A DNA stretch of 64,000 bases from Leifsonia aquatica H1aii. GTDB lineage: Bacteria; Actinomycetota; Actinomycetes; Actinomycetales; Microbacteriaceae. The DNA is taken from positions 186,001 through 250,000 of the forward strand of contig NZ_AYMR01000006.1 in assembly GCF_000633535.1 (NCBI RefSeq). The letters are read 5' to 3'. How positions within the stretch are numbered: position 1 is the first letter of the stretch; the number at the start of each line of letters is the position of its first letter. A program made the translations under genes and the position numbers. Below, in pieces: positions 35,052 through 43,582 of this stretch. Under the pieces are notes generated by a model. That model worked only from the letters and a program-made list of their open reading frames with translations. It was not told the DNA's origin and did no database searches.

Positions 35052-35957
35052 TTAGCCTTTCACCGCGCCGGCCATGATGCCGGAGACAAGCTGCCGGCCG
35101 GCGAGCACGAAGAGGATGAGCAGGGGGATGGTCGCGAGCACGGCGCCGGCGAGCACGATCGAGTAGTCGACGTACTTCGCGGACTGCAGCTGGCTCAGCG
35201 CGACCTGCAGTGTGGGGTTCTGCGGCGCGACGAGCAGGGGCCAGAGGTAGTCGGTCCACGCGGTCATGAAGGTGAACAGCCCGAGGATCGCCATCGCCGG
35301 GCGGGCGGCGGGCACGCCGACGTGCCAGAAGGTGCGGATCATGTTCGCGCCGTCGACGCGCGCGGCCTCGATCAGCTCCTCGGGGATGACGTCGACCAGG
35401 TACTGGCGCATGAAGAAGACGCCGAACGCCGTGACGAGCGTCGGCACGATCACCGCGCCGAGGGTCCCGGTCCAGCCGAACTGCTTCATCACCATGAAGA
35501 GCGGGATGATGCCGAGCTGGGTCGGTACGGCCAGCGTCGCGATCACGAACACCATCAGGCCTTCACGGCCACGGAACCGCAGCTTGGCGAACGCGTAGCC
35601 CGCGAGGGTCGAGAACAGCACGACCGAGGCGGTGATGACGGTGGAGACGATGATCGAGTTGCCGAGCGCCTGCCAGAAGGGCACGGTGCCGAGCACCTCG
35701 CCGACGTTCTTCCAGAACTGGCCGCCCGGCAGCAGGGGCGGCCAGGTGGCGGTCAGCACGGTGCTGTCGCTGGAGCCGGCGACCGCCGACCACCAGAGCG
35801 GGTAGGCGCCGCCGACGAAGATGACGATGAGGATGCCGTAGGTGAGGAACCCCGGGCGCCGGTCGATGCCGAGGGCGCGACGCTTCGGGTCGCGCGGGGG
35901 GCGTGGGCCGTCCGTGCGCTGCGTGGAGCGCGCGCGCTGCTTGGCGACGGTGGTCAC
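35052..35957 (-). CDS. Carbohydrate ABC transporter permease, MalG-type (beta-glucoside importer)
   Basis: A 301-residue CUT1 permease with six membrane helices, the EAA motif within EELIEAARVDGAN, and a GIMAGAVKG C-terminus. The N-terminal 35 residues are very basic. The GTG start overlaps the preceding permease stop codon (GTGA), and the GH1 gene follows after 2 bp. No ATPase gene is present, so a shared MsiK-type ATPase elsewhere is likely. Confidence 0.9.
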   Translation of the reverse strand: MTTVAKQRARSTQRTDGPRPPRDPKRRALGIDRRPGFLTYGILIVIFVGGAYPLWWSAVAGSSDSTVLTATWPPLLPGGQFWKNVGEVLGTVPFWQALGNSIIVSTVITASVVLFSTLAGYAFAKLRFRGREGLMVFVIATLAVPTQLGIIPLFMVMKQFGWTGTLGAVIVPTLVTAFGVFFMRQYLVDVIPEELIEAARVDGANMIRTFWHVGVPAARPAMAILGLFTFMTAWTDYLWPLLVAPQNPTLQVALSQLQSAKYVDYSIVLAGAVLATIPLLILFVLAGRQLVSGIMAGAVKG

Positions 35958-37087
35958 AGGTTCTTCTCCTCACTGGCCGCGGCCAGGGCGCGGGCGCCCT
36001 CGGCGGTGGCCTCGCGGTCCTCGCGGTCGTCGTCGCGATGGTCGCGGTCGTCCGCCGCTGCGGCGGCGCGACTGCGCGCGAGGCGCTTCGCTGTCCGTCT
36101 GGTGTGCAGACGCGCCTCTGTGGAGGCGATCCGCCGCGAGATCAGGAAGTTCAGGAGGCCGAACAGCACGATCAGGAGGAACAGCATCCAGGCGATCGCG
36201 GAGGCCTTTCCGAAGTTCTGCCGGTTGAAGGCCATGTCCCACAGGTAGAGCACGGTGGTCTGGTACTGGCGCTGCGGGCCTCCCGGCACGGCGCTCGACG
36301 GGTTGAACAGCTTCGGCTCGGTGAAGATCTGCAGACCGCCGATGGTCGCCGTGATGATGACGAAGATCATGGTGGGGCGGATGCTCGGCAGCGTGATCGA
36401 GAAGAAGCGGCGGAACGACCCGGCGCCGTCGAGTGCGGCCGACTCGTGGATGTCGCGCGGCACCGCCTGCATCGCCGCGAGCAGGATCAGGGCGTTGTAG
36501 CCGGTCCAGCGCCAGTTGACCATGGTCGCGATGGCGACGTGCGACGGGAACGTCTCCGTCTTCCACATCACGGGGTCGAGGCCGATGGCCTGGAGCATGT
36601 TGTTGATGAGGCCGTACTTCTCGTCGAACGCGCTCGAGAAGATCAGCGTGACGGCGACAGGGGTGACGACGTAGGGGAGCAGCACGCTCATGCGCCAGAA
36701 GGTCTTGGCGCGGATGTTCTGGTCGAGGATCGCCGCGATGAAGACGGCGGCGATGAGCTGGGGGATGGCGGACAGCAGGAAGATGCTGACCGTGTTGAAG
36801 AGCGAGTTCCAGAAGAACGGGTCCTTCAGCTCGGTGAGGTAGTTGCTGAAGCCGACCCACTCGCCGGGACCCGTGAGCAGGTTCCAGTTGTTGAGCGAGA
36901 CGACGAACGTGTAGACCAGGGGGAACAGCCCGACGAGTCCGAACAGGACGAAGAACGGCGCCACGTAGAAGTACGGCGACGCCTTGACGTCGAAGCGGCT
37001 GAGCTTCTGTTTGAAGGTGAGCGCCTTGCGCGCATCCCGGTCGCGCCGGACCGCGGTCGCGGTCTCGGGGCGGGTGGCGGTGGTCAT
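35954..37087 (-). CDS. Carbohydrate ABC transporter permease, MalF-type, with charged C-terminal tail
   Basis: A 377-residue CUT1 permease: six membrane helices between about residues 40 and 320 and an EAA-like motif in RDIHESAALDGAG. The last 50 or so residues form an unusual hydrophilic tail rich in Arg, Asp, His and Ala (DDRDHRDDDRED). It is preceded by a 102-bp gap with a branched hairpin behind the binding-protein gene. Confidence 0.9.
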   Translation of the reverse strand: MTTATRPETATAVRRDRDARKALTFKQKLSRFDVKASPYFYVAPFFVLFGLVGLFPLVYTFVVSLNNWNLLTGPGEWVGFSNYLTELKDPFFWNSLFNTVSIFLLSAIPQLIAAVFIAAILDQNIRAKTFWRMSVLLPYVVTPVAVTLIFSSAFDEKYGLINNMLQAIGLDPVMWKTETFPSHVAIATMVNWRWTGYNALILLAAMQAVPRDIHESAALDGAGSFRRFFSITLPSIRPTMIFVIITATIGGLQIFTEPKLFNPSSAVPGGPQRQYQTTVLYLWDMAFNRQNFGKASAIAWMLFLLIVLFGLLNFLISRRIASTEARLHTRRTAKRLARSRAAAAADDRDHRDDDREDREATAEGARALAAASEEKNL

Positions 37088-37110
37088 GCGGATCTCCGGT
37101 GGGCTGGGGT

Positions 37111-37178
37111 CGAGCCGCCGAGCACAGGTCTCTGCTCGTCTCCGAGGGATCGGGCGGATCGCCCGGCTCGGCGGCTCG
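37111..37178. promoter_or_regulatory. Branched RNA structure between binding-protein and permease genes
   Basis: CGAGCCGCCGAG (37111-37122) and CTCGGCGGCTCG (37167-37178) form a perfect 12-bp outer stem. Inside are CGGGCG-GAT-CGCCCG (37151-37165) and a smaller GAGCA/TGCTC hairpin (37120-37137), which competes with the base of the outer stem. It starts 11 nt past the binding-protein stop codon. A role in setting binding-protein to permease ratio by mRNA protection is inferred. Confidence 0.55.
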
Positions 37179-37189
37179 TGGTGAGGTGG

Positions 37190-38515
37190 TTACTTGTTGA
37201 CGACCAGCTGGTTGAGCAGGGTCATCGCGTTGGCCCAGGCCTGGTCGCCGTTCGCCTTGCCGGAGTCGAGCTCCTGCACCGACGGCCCGAAGACCTGCGA
37301 CTGGATGACGGAGTCGTCCGGGCCCTTGTACTGGGCGACGACGCCCTTCGCACGCTGGGCGAGGATCTCGCCGACCGGAGCGTTGTTGAAGAACTTCGTC
37401 AGGTCGCTCTCACCGGTCACTCCGGGGTCGGACTGCGCCGCGGTCACCGACGGGAACGTGCCGGCGGCCTGGAACGTGGCGACCTGCGACTTCGCGGTGG
37501 TCAGCCAGGCGGCGAGCTCGGCCGCCTCCTTCGGGTGCTTCGACTGCTTCGGCACGGTCAGGAACGAACCGCCCCAGTTGGCGGCGCCGCCCGGGAACAC
37601 GTTGGCGAAGTCCCAGCCGGTCTCGGCGTTGCCGCCGCCCGCCTCGACCTGGCCCTTGACGACGCCGAGCATCCAGCCCGGGCAGACGAAGGTCGCGAAC
37701 GAGCCGTCCGTGAACGCCTTGCCCTTGCCCCAGTCCCACTGGGTCTGGTTGGAGGAGAGGCCCGCGGCCGCACCGGCGGCCAACTGGCTCCACAGCGCCT
37801 TGAGGTCGGAGTTGTTCTCGATGTTCAGCTTGCCGGCCTTGGTGTAGTAGCCCTCGGGCTGCTGGTTCACCATGGCGTTCCAGAGGAAGCCGGACTGGTC
37901 GTAGAACGCCTTGCCGGTGGCGGCCTTGTACTGCTCGCCCACCTTGAAGTAGTCCGCCCAGGTGGCGCTGTCGCCGCCGAAGAGCTTGGCGACGGAGTCG
38001 CGGTCGCTCGGCAGGCCGGCCGCGGCGAAGAGCTTGCTGTTGTAGCAGAGACCCTCCGGCCCGATGTCCGTGCCGTAGCCGATGATGCGGCCGTCCTTGT
38101 CGGTGGCCTGCTTCAGCTTCCAGTCGACCCAGCGGTCCTTGATGTCGTTCGCGCCGTAGTCCTTGAGGTCGTTGAACTGGTCGGAGACCTGCATGACCTT
38201 GGAGAGCCAGCCCTCCTCGACGGCCTGAACGTCGGGGAGGCCGCTGCCGGCCGCCTGCTTGGTCTGCCAGTCGGTCAGGGCGTTGTCACCGGTGTCGATG
38301 TTGGTCGCCTTGATCTTGATGTTGGGGTGCTCCTTCTCGTACTCCGAGTAGAGCTTGTCGAAGCCCATCGTGCCGAACGTCGTGACGGTCAGCGTGATGG
38401 GGTCAGAACTGCTCCCGCCGTCGCTGCCGCTCGATGAGCAGCCGGCGGCGAGGAGGGCGAAGGACGCGGCGCCGGCAATGGCGGCCGCGACCTTGGTGCG
38501 TCGTGAAAGCTTCAC
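37190..38515 (-). CDS. Extracellular solute-binding lipoprotein (beta-glucoside/cellobiose-type importer)
   Basis: A 441-residue family 1 solute-binding protein with basic N-terminus, hydrophobic core and lipobox (LAAGC), then a Ser/Gly linker. It is the first gene of the GH1 operon and is preceded by perfect CebR-like palindromes. Substrate is inferred from GH1 and operators; other beta-glucosides are possible. Confidence 0.91.
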   Translation of the reverse strand: MKLSRRTKVAAAIAGAASFALLAAGCSSSGSDGGSSSDPITLTVTTFGTMGFDKLYSEYEKEHPNIKIKATNIDTGDNALTDWQTKQAAGSGLPDVQAVEEGWLSKVMQVSDQFNDLKDYGANDIKDRWVDWKLKQATDKDGRIIGYGTDIGPEGLCYNSKLFAAAGLPSDRDSVAKLFGGDSATWADYFKVGEQYKAATGKAFYDQSGFLWNAMVNQQPEGYYTKAGKLNIENNSDLKALWSQLAAGAAAGLSSNQTQWDWGKGKAFTDGSFATFVCPGWMLGVVKGQVEAGGGNAETGWDFANVFPGGAANWGGSFLTVPKQSKHPKEAAELAAWLTTAKSQVATFQAAGTFPSVTAAQSDPGVTGESDLTKFFNNAPVGEILAQRAKGVVAQYKGPDDSVIQSQVFGPSVQELDSGKANGDQAWANAMTLLNQLVVNK

Positions 38516-38558
38516 GGTTCACTCCCTTGTGGTGTGTGCTGGGTCTGATGAGGCGCTG

Positions 38559-38664
38559 TGAGAGCGCTCTCAGTTCGCGACCGTGAGAGCGCTCTCACGC
38601 GTTGTTGGAGAATCTAGAACGAGTCCGGCGAGGATGTCAAGCCGATCCGTGATCGCGCTCTCAC
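38559..38664. promoter_or_regulatory. CebR/LacI-type operators upstream of the beta-glucoside operon
   Basis: TGAGAGCGCTCTCA at 38559-38572 is a perfect 14-bp palindrome. CGTGAGAGCGCTCTCACG at 38582-38599 is a perfect 18-bp palindrome, centred 25 bp away. A degenerate third copy, GTGATCGCGCTCTCAC, is at 38649-38664. The pattern resembles the TGGGAGCGCTCCCA box of Streptomyces CebR. The rest of the 329-bp gap to the antiporter holds a short CCGCGG-GATT-CCGCGG hairpin and the antiporter promoter region, no gene. Confidence 0.85.
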
Positions 38665-38844
38665 GCCCGGGATTCCGGGCTTTCCTCCGCCGCGGGATTC
38701 CGCGGATCCGACCCGGCCTCCGGTCGACGCCGTGACCTAATCGTTACCTGATCGACCACGTGTCCCGGTGGAGCCGCGTCCCGTGCTCCGACGAGACTGG
38801 ACACCTCCCCGACCGTCGGGGCGGGTGCCGAGGGGAGGGGTGGA

Positions 38845-40167
38845 ATGCCCGTCATCATCCTCATCGGCTTCGCTGCCGTCGCGCTCTGGTCGCTGGTCGC
38901 CCACCGATTCGAGCGCGTCGGGATCGCGGGGCCCGCGGGTCTCGCCGCACTCGGGGCACTGGTCGTCATCCCGGCGGTGCCCGCCTTCACCGCCGCCATC
39001 GACAGCGACGTGTCCGAGCACGTGGTCGAGCTCATCCTGGCCGTCCTGCTGTTCGTCGACGCGTGCGAGGTGCGCGGCGGACTCTTCGGCGGAGAAGGAC
39101 GCTCGCTCGCCCGTCTGGTGCTCATCGCCCTGCCGCTCTCGCTCGTCCTGGTGGTGCTCGTCGGGGTGTGGCTGCTGCCCCAGATCGGCGTCTTCGTGCT
39201 GATCGTCATCGCTTGCATCGTGATGCCGACCGACTTCGCACCGGCGACCGCGTTGCTCCGGTCGGAGCGCATCCCGGCGCGGGTGCGGCGCATCCTCAAT
39301 GTGGAGAGCGGCTACAACGACGGCCTCATCTCGCCCGTGTTCGGGATCGCGCTGGCCATCGCCGTGGCGCTCCCCACCCTCCTCCACATCGCCGAGACGG
39401 GAACGGAGGCCTCCGGTGACGAAGCGCAGCTCGAGAAGAACATCACCGACCTTGTGCAGGCCTTCTTCGGAGCGGTGCCCGCGACGGTCATCGCCATCCT
39501 GATCGGCGTGCTGCTCGGCGGGGCACTGGGGTTCCTCACCCGCTGGGCCGCGCGTCGCGACTGGGCGAATGCGACCGGCATCCGGTTCGTGACCCTGCTG
39601 GCGCCGCTGCTCGCGTTCGGGATCGCGACCGTGCACGAGCTCGCCGCCAACGGCTTCGTGGCGGCGTTCGTGGCCGGCGTCATCTTCCGGATCGCGCGTA
39701 CCCGGCGCACCGAGCTGCGCGCGGTCCCGCACGAGGAGCTCCTGCTGGTCGAAGAGGCCAGCGCTGTCGCAGCGAACTTCGTGTGGTTCATCCTGGGCGG
39801 GATGACGACGGCGGTCATCGTGAACGGCATCGACTGGCGGCTGCTCGTGCTCGCCGTCCTCGCCCTCACGGTGTTCCGGGCGGTGCCGGTCTACGTCGGG
39901 ATGCTCGGCTCGCCCGTCGGCTGGAAGGACCGCACGTACCTGGGGCTCATGGGGCCGCGGGGCACGGCGTCGATCGTGTTCGGCCTCCTGGCCTTCAACC
40001 AGCTGCCGGAGTCCGTCAGCGGCGATGTGCTCGCCGTGACGGTGCTGACCGTCGTGGGCAGCATCCTGCTCCACGGCGTCGCGGCCCCCTTCGTGCTGCG
40101 CAGGATCACCCCGGTGACGATGACGACGACGGCCGCCGTCCCGGAGGACGACGGCCGTCGTGGGTGA
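38845..40167 (+). CDS. Cation/proton antiporter (CPA1, NhaP-like)
   Basis: A 440-residue membrane protein with about 12 helices. The segments IVMPTDFAPATALL and NVESGYNDGLISP correspond to the ion-binding helices of CPA1 Na+/H+ antiporters, with the Asp residues kept. The ATG has GGGAGGGG upstream. It stands alone and is convergent with the efflux pump gene. Whether it moves sodium or potassium is not decidable. Confidence 0.87.
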   Translation: MPVIILIGFAAVALWSLVAHRFERVGIAGPAGLAALGALVVIPAVPAFTAAIDSDVSEHVVELILAVLLFVDACEVRGGLFGGEGRSLARLVLIALPLSLVLVVLVGVWLLPQIGVFVLIVIACIVMPTDFAPATALLRSERIPARVRRILNVESGYNDGLISPVFGIALAIAVALPTLLHIAETGTEASGDEAQLEKNITDLVQAFFGAVPATVIAILIGVLLGGALGFLTRWAARRDWANATGIRFVTLLAPLLAFGIATVHELAANGFVAAFVAGVIFRIARTRRTELRAVPHEELLLVEEASAVAANFVWFILGGMTTAVIVNGIDWRLLVLAVLALTVFRAVPVYVGMLGSPVGWKDRTYLGLMGPRGTASIVFGLLAFNQLPESVSGDVLAVTVLTVVGSILLHGVAAPFVLRRITPVTMTTTAAVPEDDGRRG

Positions 40168-40182
40168 GGCGCCTGCGCGGGA

Positions 40183-42315
40183 CTATTCGCCCGCGGAGGC
40201 CTGCGGTCGCTGAGCGCGCACGGACGCGGTATCCGCACCCGGCTCGATCAGGGCGCCCACCTCGGCGGCCGCGCGGCTGGCGAGGATGCCGACATCCTCG
40301 TTCTCCTCCTCGCGGCGTGCCGCCTCGTCCTTCTCGGCGGCATCGTCCGCCGCCTCCTGCAGTGCGGACTTCGCCCGCAGCGGCGGGGTCTTGAAGAACC
40401 ACGTCAGCACGAAGGCGATCAGCACGACGATCAGGGCCACCCAGTAGACCTGGATCGCGGAGGCGTTGAAGCCCACGAGGAACGGCTTCGACAGACGCGG
40501 GTCGGCGTCGTTCAGGAACGACGTGTCGTCGAGGTTGCCGCTGCCGGCGTTCGCGCTGGTCGACTTCTTGAGGGTGCTGGACAGGGTCGGCGCGACCGAG
40601 TCGACGAAGTCCTGACGGACGGTGTCGTTCGAGAAGTCGAGCGTCACCGTGCCGTCGGGGGCGACGGACGCGTACGGTGCCTTCGCGGAGATGGCGGTGC
40701 CCGCCGCGGCGGTCGCCTTCTCGACGGCGGCGGTCGTCGCCTGCTCCTGCGCGGCGGCCGGTATCTGACCGGCCGCGACCGCGTCGGCGACCGCCTGCTT
40801 GGCGGCGTCCTGAGCCTTCGTGACGTTGGCCTGGATGCCCGACTTCGTCTTGTCGGTCAGCTCGGAGACGATCGTGTTGTAGCTCTGCTCCATGATCTTC
40901 TTGTTCTCCGGAGCCTGTGCCACCGACGGGTCGAGCGCCGCGTTCAGTGCGCTGTTCAGCGTGGGCTCGTCCGCGAGGGACGACTTGACGTTGCCCGGCA
41001 TGACCGTGAACAGCAGGGAGAGGAGGACCGCCGTGCCGAGCGTTCCACCGATCTGGCGGAAGAACGTCGAGGCGCTGGTCGCCACACCCATGTCCCGCAC
41101 GCCGACCGAGTTCTGGCTGGCGATCGTCAGCGTCTGCATCAGCTGGCCGAGGCCGAGACCGATGAGCAGCATGGCGCCCGCGATGAACCAGTACGAGTCG
41201 TTGTACTTGAGGAAGGTCAGGTAGAAGAATCCGCCCGAGAGCAGCGCCGTGCCGATGATCGGGAACTGCCGGTAGTGACCGGTGCGCGCGATGATCTGAC
41301 CGGAGGCGATCGACGAGATCATCAGTCCGAGGATCATCGGGAGCATCTGCAGCCCCGACTCGGTCGGCGTCGCGCCGAGCACCAGCTGCAGGTACAGCGG
41401 CAGGGTCAGCATGGCGCCGAACATCCCGAAGCCGACGAAGACGCCGATGATGGTGGCCATCGAGAAGGTGTTCGAGCGGAACAGCTTCAGCGGGATGAGC
41501 GCGTCGTCCTTCATCGCCCTCTCGATGAGGATGAAGGCCAGGATGCCGACGGCTCCGATCACGTAGCAGGCGATGGCGCCGGCGCTGTCCCAGCCCCAGT
41601 CGCGACCCTCCTCGGCGACGAGCAGCAGCGGGACGAGGGCGACCACGACGGCCGTCGCGCCCCACCAGTCGATCCGCACGGAGCCGCGGTCGTGCTTGGG
41701 CAGGTGCAGGAACCGCAGCACCATCGCCAGGGCGATGAGGCCGATCGGCACGTTCACGAGGAACACCCAGCGCCAGCCGGCGATCCACAGGATCTGGTCG
41801 GCGCCGGCGAACAGGCCGCCGACCAGCGGGCCGATGAGGCTCGAGATGCCGAAGACGGCGAGGAAGTAGCCCTGGTACTTGGCGCGCTCGCGGGGGGCGA
41901 GCATGTCGCCCATGATCGCCAGCGGCATCGACATCAGGCCACCGGCGCCGAGGCCCTGGATGGCCCGGAAGGCGGCCAGTTCGACCATCGAGGTCGAGAA
42001 GGAGGCGAGGATCGAGCCGATGATGAAGACGACGATCGCGAAGATGAAGAGCGGGCGGCGGCCGAAGATGTCGGAGAGCTTGCCGTAGATGGGCGTGGCG
42101 ATCGTGGAGACGATCAGATACGCGGTGGTCACCCACGCCTGCTGGCTGAGACCGTGCAGGTCGTCGCCGATGGTGCGGATCGCGGTGCCGACGACCGTCT
42201 GGTCGAGGGCCGAGAGGAACATGCCGGCCATGAGACCGAAGATCACGAAGAGGATCTGCCGGTGCGACATGATCGGTTTGGGTGCGGGCGGGGCCGCGGG
42301 GGCAGTGCTGGACAT
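40183..42315 (-). CDS. MFS drug efflux pump, DHA2 (EmrB/QacA) family, with large extracytoplasmic insert
   Basis: A 710-residue, 14-helix transporter with motif C-like and motif A segments (YGKLSDIFGRRPLF; LDQTVVGTAI near the N-terminus). It is about 170 residues longer than usual because of a hydrophilic, Ala/Lys/Thr-rich insert at about residues 440-610 between the last two helices, with long helical stretches. A 14-bp palindrome lies 46 bp upstream. Export of a drug or cell-envelope compound is inferred from family. Confidence 0.9.
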   Translation of the reverse strand: MSSTAPAAPPAPKPIMSHRQILFVIFGLMAGMFLSALDQTVVGTAIRTIGDDLHGLSQQAWVTTAYLIVSTIATPIYGKLSDIFGRRPLFIFAIVVFIIGSILASFSTSMVELAAFRAIQGLGAGGLMSMPLAIMGDMLAPRERAKYQGYFLAVFGISSLIGPLVGGLFAGADQILWIAGWRWVFLVNVPIGLIALAMVLRFLHLPKHDRGSVRIDWWGATAVVVALVPLLLVAEEGRDWGWDSAGAIACYVIGAVGILAFILIERAMKDDALIPLKLFRSNTFSMATIIGVFVGFGMFGAMLTLPLYLQLVLGATPTESGLQMLPMILGLMISSIASGQIIARTGHYRQFPIIGTALLSGGFFYLTFLKYNDSYWFIAGAMLLIGLGLGQLMQTLTIASQNSVGVRDMGVATSASTFFRQIGGTLGTAVLLSLLFTVMPGNVKSSLADEPTLNSALNAALDPSVAQAPENKKIMEQSYNTIVSELTDKTKSGIQANVTKAQDAAKQAVADAVAAGQIPAAAQEQATTAAVEKATAAAGTAISAKAPYASVAPDGTVTLDFSNDTVRQDFVDSVAPTLSSTLKKSTSANAGSGNLDDTSFLNDADPRLSKPFLVGFNASAIQVYWVALIVVLIAFVLTWFFKTPPLRAKSALQEAADDAAEKDEAARREEENEDVGILASRAAAEVGALIEPGADTASVRAQRPQASAGE

Positions 42316-42360
42316 TGAACTCCGAGTCGAGAGCGAAAGGGGACGCCCGGTGCTCGGGCG

Positions 42361-42374
42361 TCACACCGGTGTGA
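42361..42374. promoter_or_regulatory. 14-bp palindrome upstream of the DHA2 pump gene
   Basis: TCACACCGGTGTGA is perfectly symmetric and sits in the divergent gap between the pump gene and the amidase gene, 46 bp from the pump start. It is probably a repressor or activator site, but no regulator gene is adjacent. Confidence 0.5.
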
Positions 42375-42615
42375 GTCGTGAATATTTTTGCGGAGGGTGC
42401 AAAGTTACACCCGGTGCGCGTCTTTCGGCAACGCGCCCAGGCTTGGCCGGGGATGGTTCGCCACGGGCGAACGTGCGCTCGCGATCCCCGGGATGACGCG
42501 GAACTCCTCGGACGCTACGCCCCGGAATGGCCCCCGTCCAGGTGGCGCATAGGTAGCAGGCGTACCGTGTGAGGCACCCGAACCCGTCCCCCTCCGAATC
42601 CCCTCCGAAGGACGT
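42375..42615 (+). other. Long structured leader/intergenic region before the amidase lipoprotein gene
   Basis: About 240 bp without a gene. It contains complementary blocks (for example GGCCGGGG with CCCCGG further on, and GGTTCGCC with GGGCGAAC at about 42462-42476), so the transcript would be strongly structured. Elements such as GCAGGCGTACC near the 3' end recall cyclic-di-AMP (ydaO-type) leaders that control wall hydrolase genes in actinobacteria, but I cannot align it convincingly. Nothing else is seen. Confidence 0.3.
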
Positions 42616-43533
42616 ATGAGTTCTCTCAGCTCCCCCCGTCGTTCCCCCCGGCACCCCCGCCGCATCGCCTCCGTGGTGGCCGTGGCGGCCTCCGCCGCGC
42701 TCCTCTTCACCGGATGCGCCGGCGAGCCGTCCGTCGCGACCAAGGCCCTCGCCGGGGCGACCGCGAACACGACACCTCGCACGGCCAGCGTCTCCGACGT
42801 CGAGCCCGCCACGGGCAGCGTCTCCGGCGGGACGGTCACCCTCACCGGGTCGAACCTCCAGAACGTCACGAGCGTGCAGATCGGCGGCCAGGCCGCCGCC
42901 GTCACCGCGGCGACCGCCGACAAGGTCACCGTCGCCGTCCCGGCCGCGCAGAGCTTCGCCGCGGGCGCCGTGCCGATCGCCGTGACCGACAAGTCGGGCA
43001 AGGCCGTCGCCACCGATGGCAAGACGTACGACTACCAGGTCCAGACCCCCGTCGACAAGCAGCTCGCGTATGCGATGACCTACTGGAAGAACTACAACAC
43101 GGCCGAGTGGGGCGATCTCAACCCCGTCGGCGGCGACTGCGCGAACTTCGTCAGCCAGACCCTCATCGCCCGCGGCTGGACGATGAACGACGAGTGGTAC
43201 AACAAGAACGCCGCCGCCGATTGGAGCCCGGCGTGGGGCTACGTCCCCTCCATGGACGCGTATTTCCAGCAGAACGCCGCGGCGCTCGGACTGACGGAGT
43301 ACTCGTTCGACCAGCGCGACAAGATCAAGGTCGGCGACATCGTCATGTTCGACTGGAACGACAACGACTCCCTCGACCACGTGCAGATCGTCTCCGCGGT
43401 CGAGAACGTCGGCGGCCAGATCAAGATCAAGATGGTCGGCCACAACGAGGACACCGACTACCGCGACCTCGACACCACCATCACGGTCGACCACCCGGGC
43501 GCGATCGGGCACTTCTGGAGCCTGTCGAAGTAG
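42616..43533 (+). CDS. Secreted lipoprotein with IPT/TIG-like domain and amidase_6-type domain
   Basis: A 305-residue exported protein: signal peptide with lipobox FTGC (Cys34), an Ig-like IPT/TIG domain at about 55-135 (VEPATGSVSGGTVTLTGSNL), then a C-terminal domain of the putative amidase type with YWKNYN, catalytic-looking GGDCANFVSQ (Cys near 175) and DHVQIV (His). This Cys-His arrangement is found in peptidoglycan or peptide amidases. ATG with GAAGGA upstream. A wall-remodelling role is inferred; the next gene is also a wall enzyme. Confidence 0.82.
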   Translation: MSSLSSPRRSPRHPRRIASVVAVAASAALLFTGCAGEPSVATKALAGATANTTPRTASVSDVEPATGSVSGGTVTLTGSNLQNVTSVQIGGQAAAVTAATADKVTVAVPAAQSFAAGAVPIAVTDKSGKAVATDGKTYDYQVQTPVDKQLAYAMTYWKNYNTAEWGDLNPVGGDCANFVSQTLIARGWTMNDEWYNKNAAADWSPAWGYVPSMDAYFQQNAAALGLTEYSFDQRDKIKVGDIVMFDWNDNDSLDHVQIVSAVENVGGQIKIKMVGHNEDTDYRDLDTTITVDHPGAIGHFWSLSK

Positions 43534-43582
43534 TCGCCCCGCCGTTCAGTGCCCTCCCACCGGGAGCGGCTATGCTCTGCCC

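Noticed and set aside
38690-38705. CCGCGG-GATT-CCGCGG as an operator of the antiporter gene
   Set aside because: Short GC-only stem, easily expected in this composition and without a partner site.
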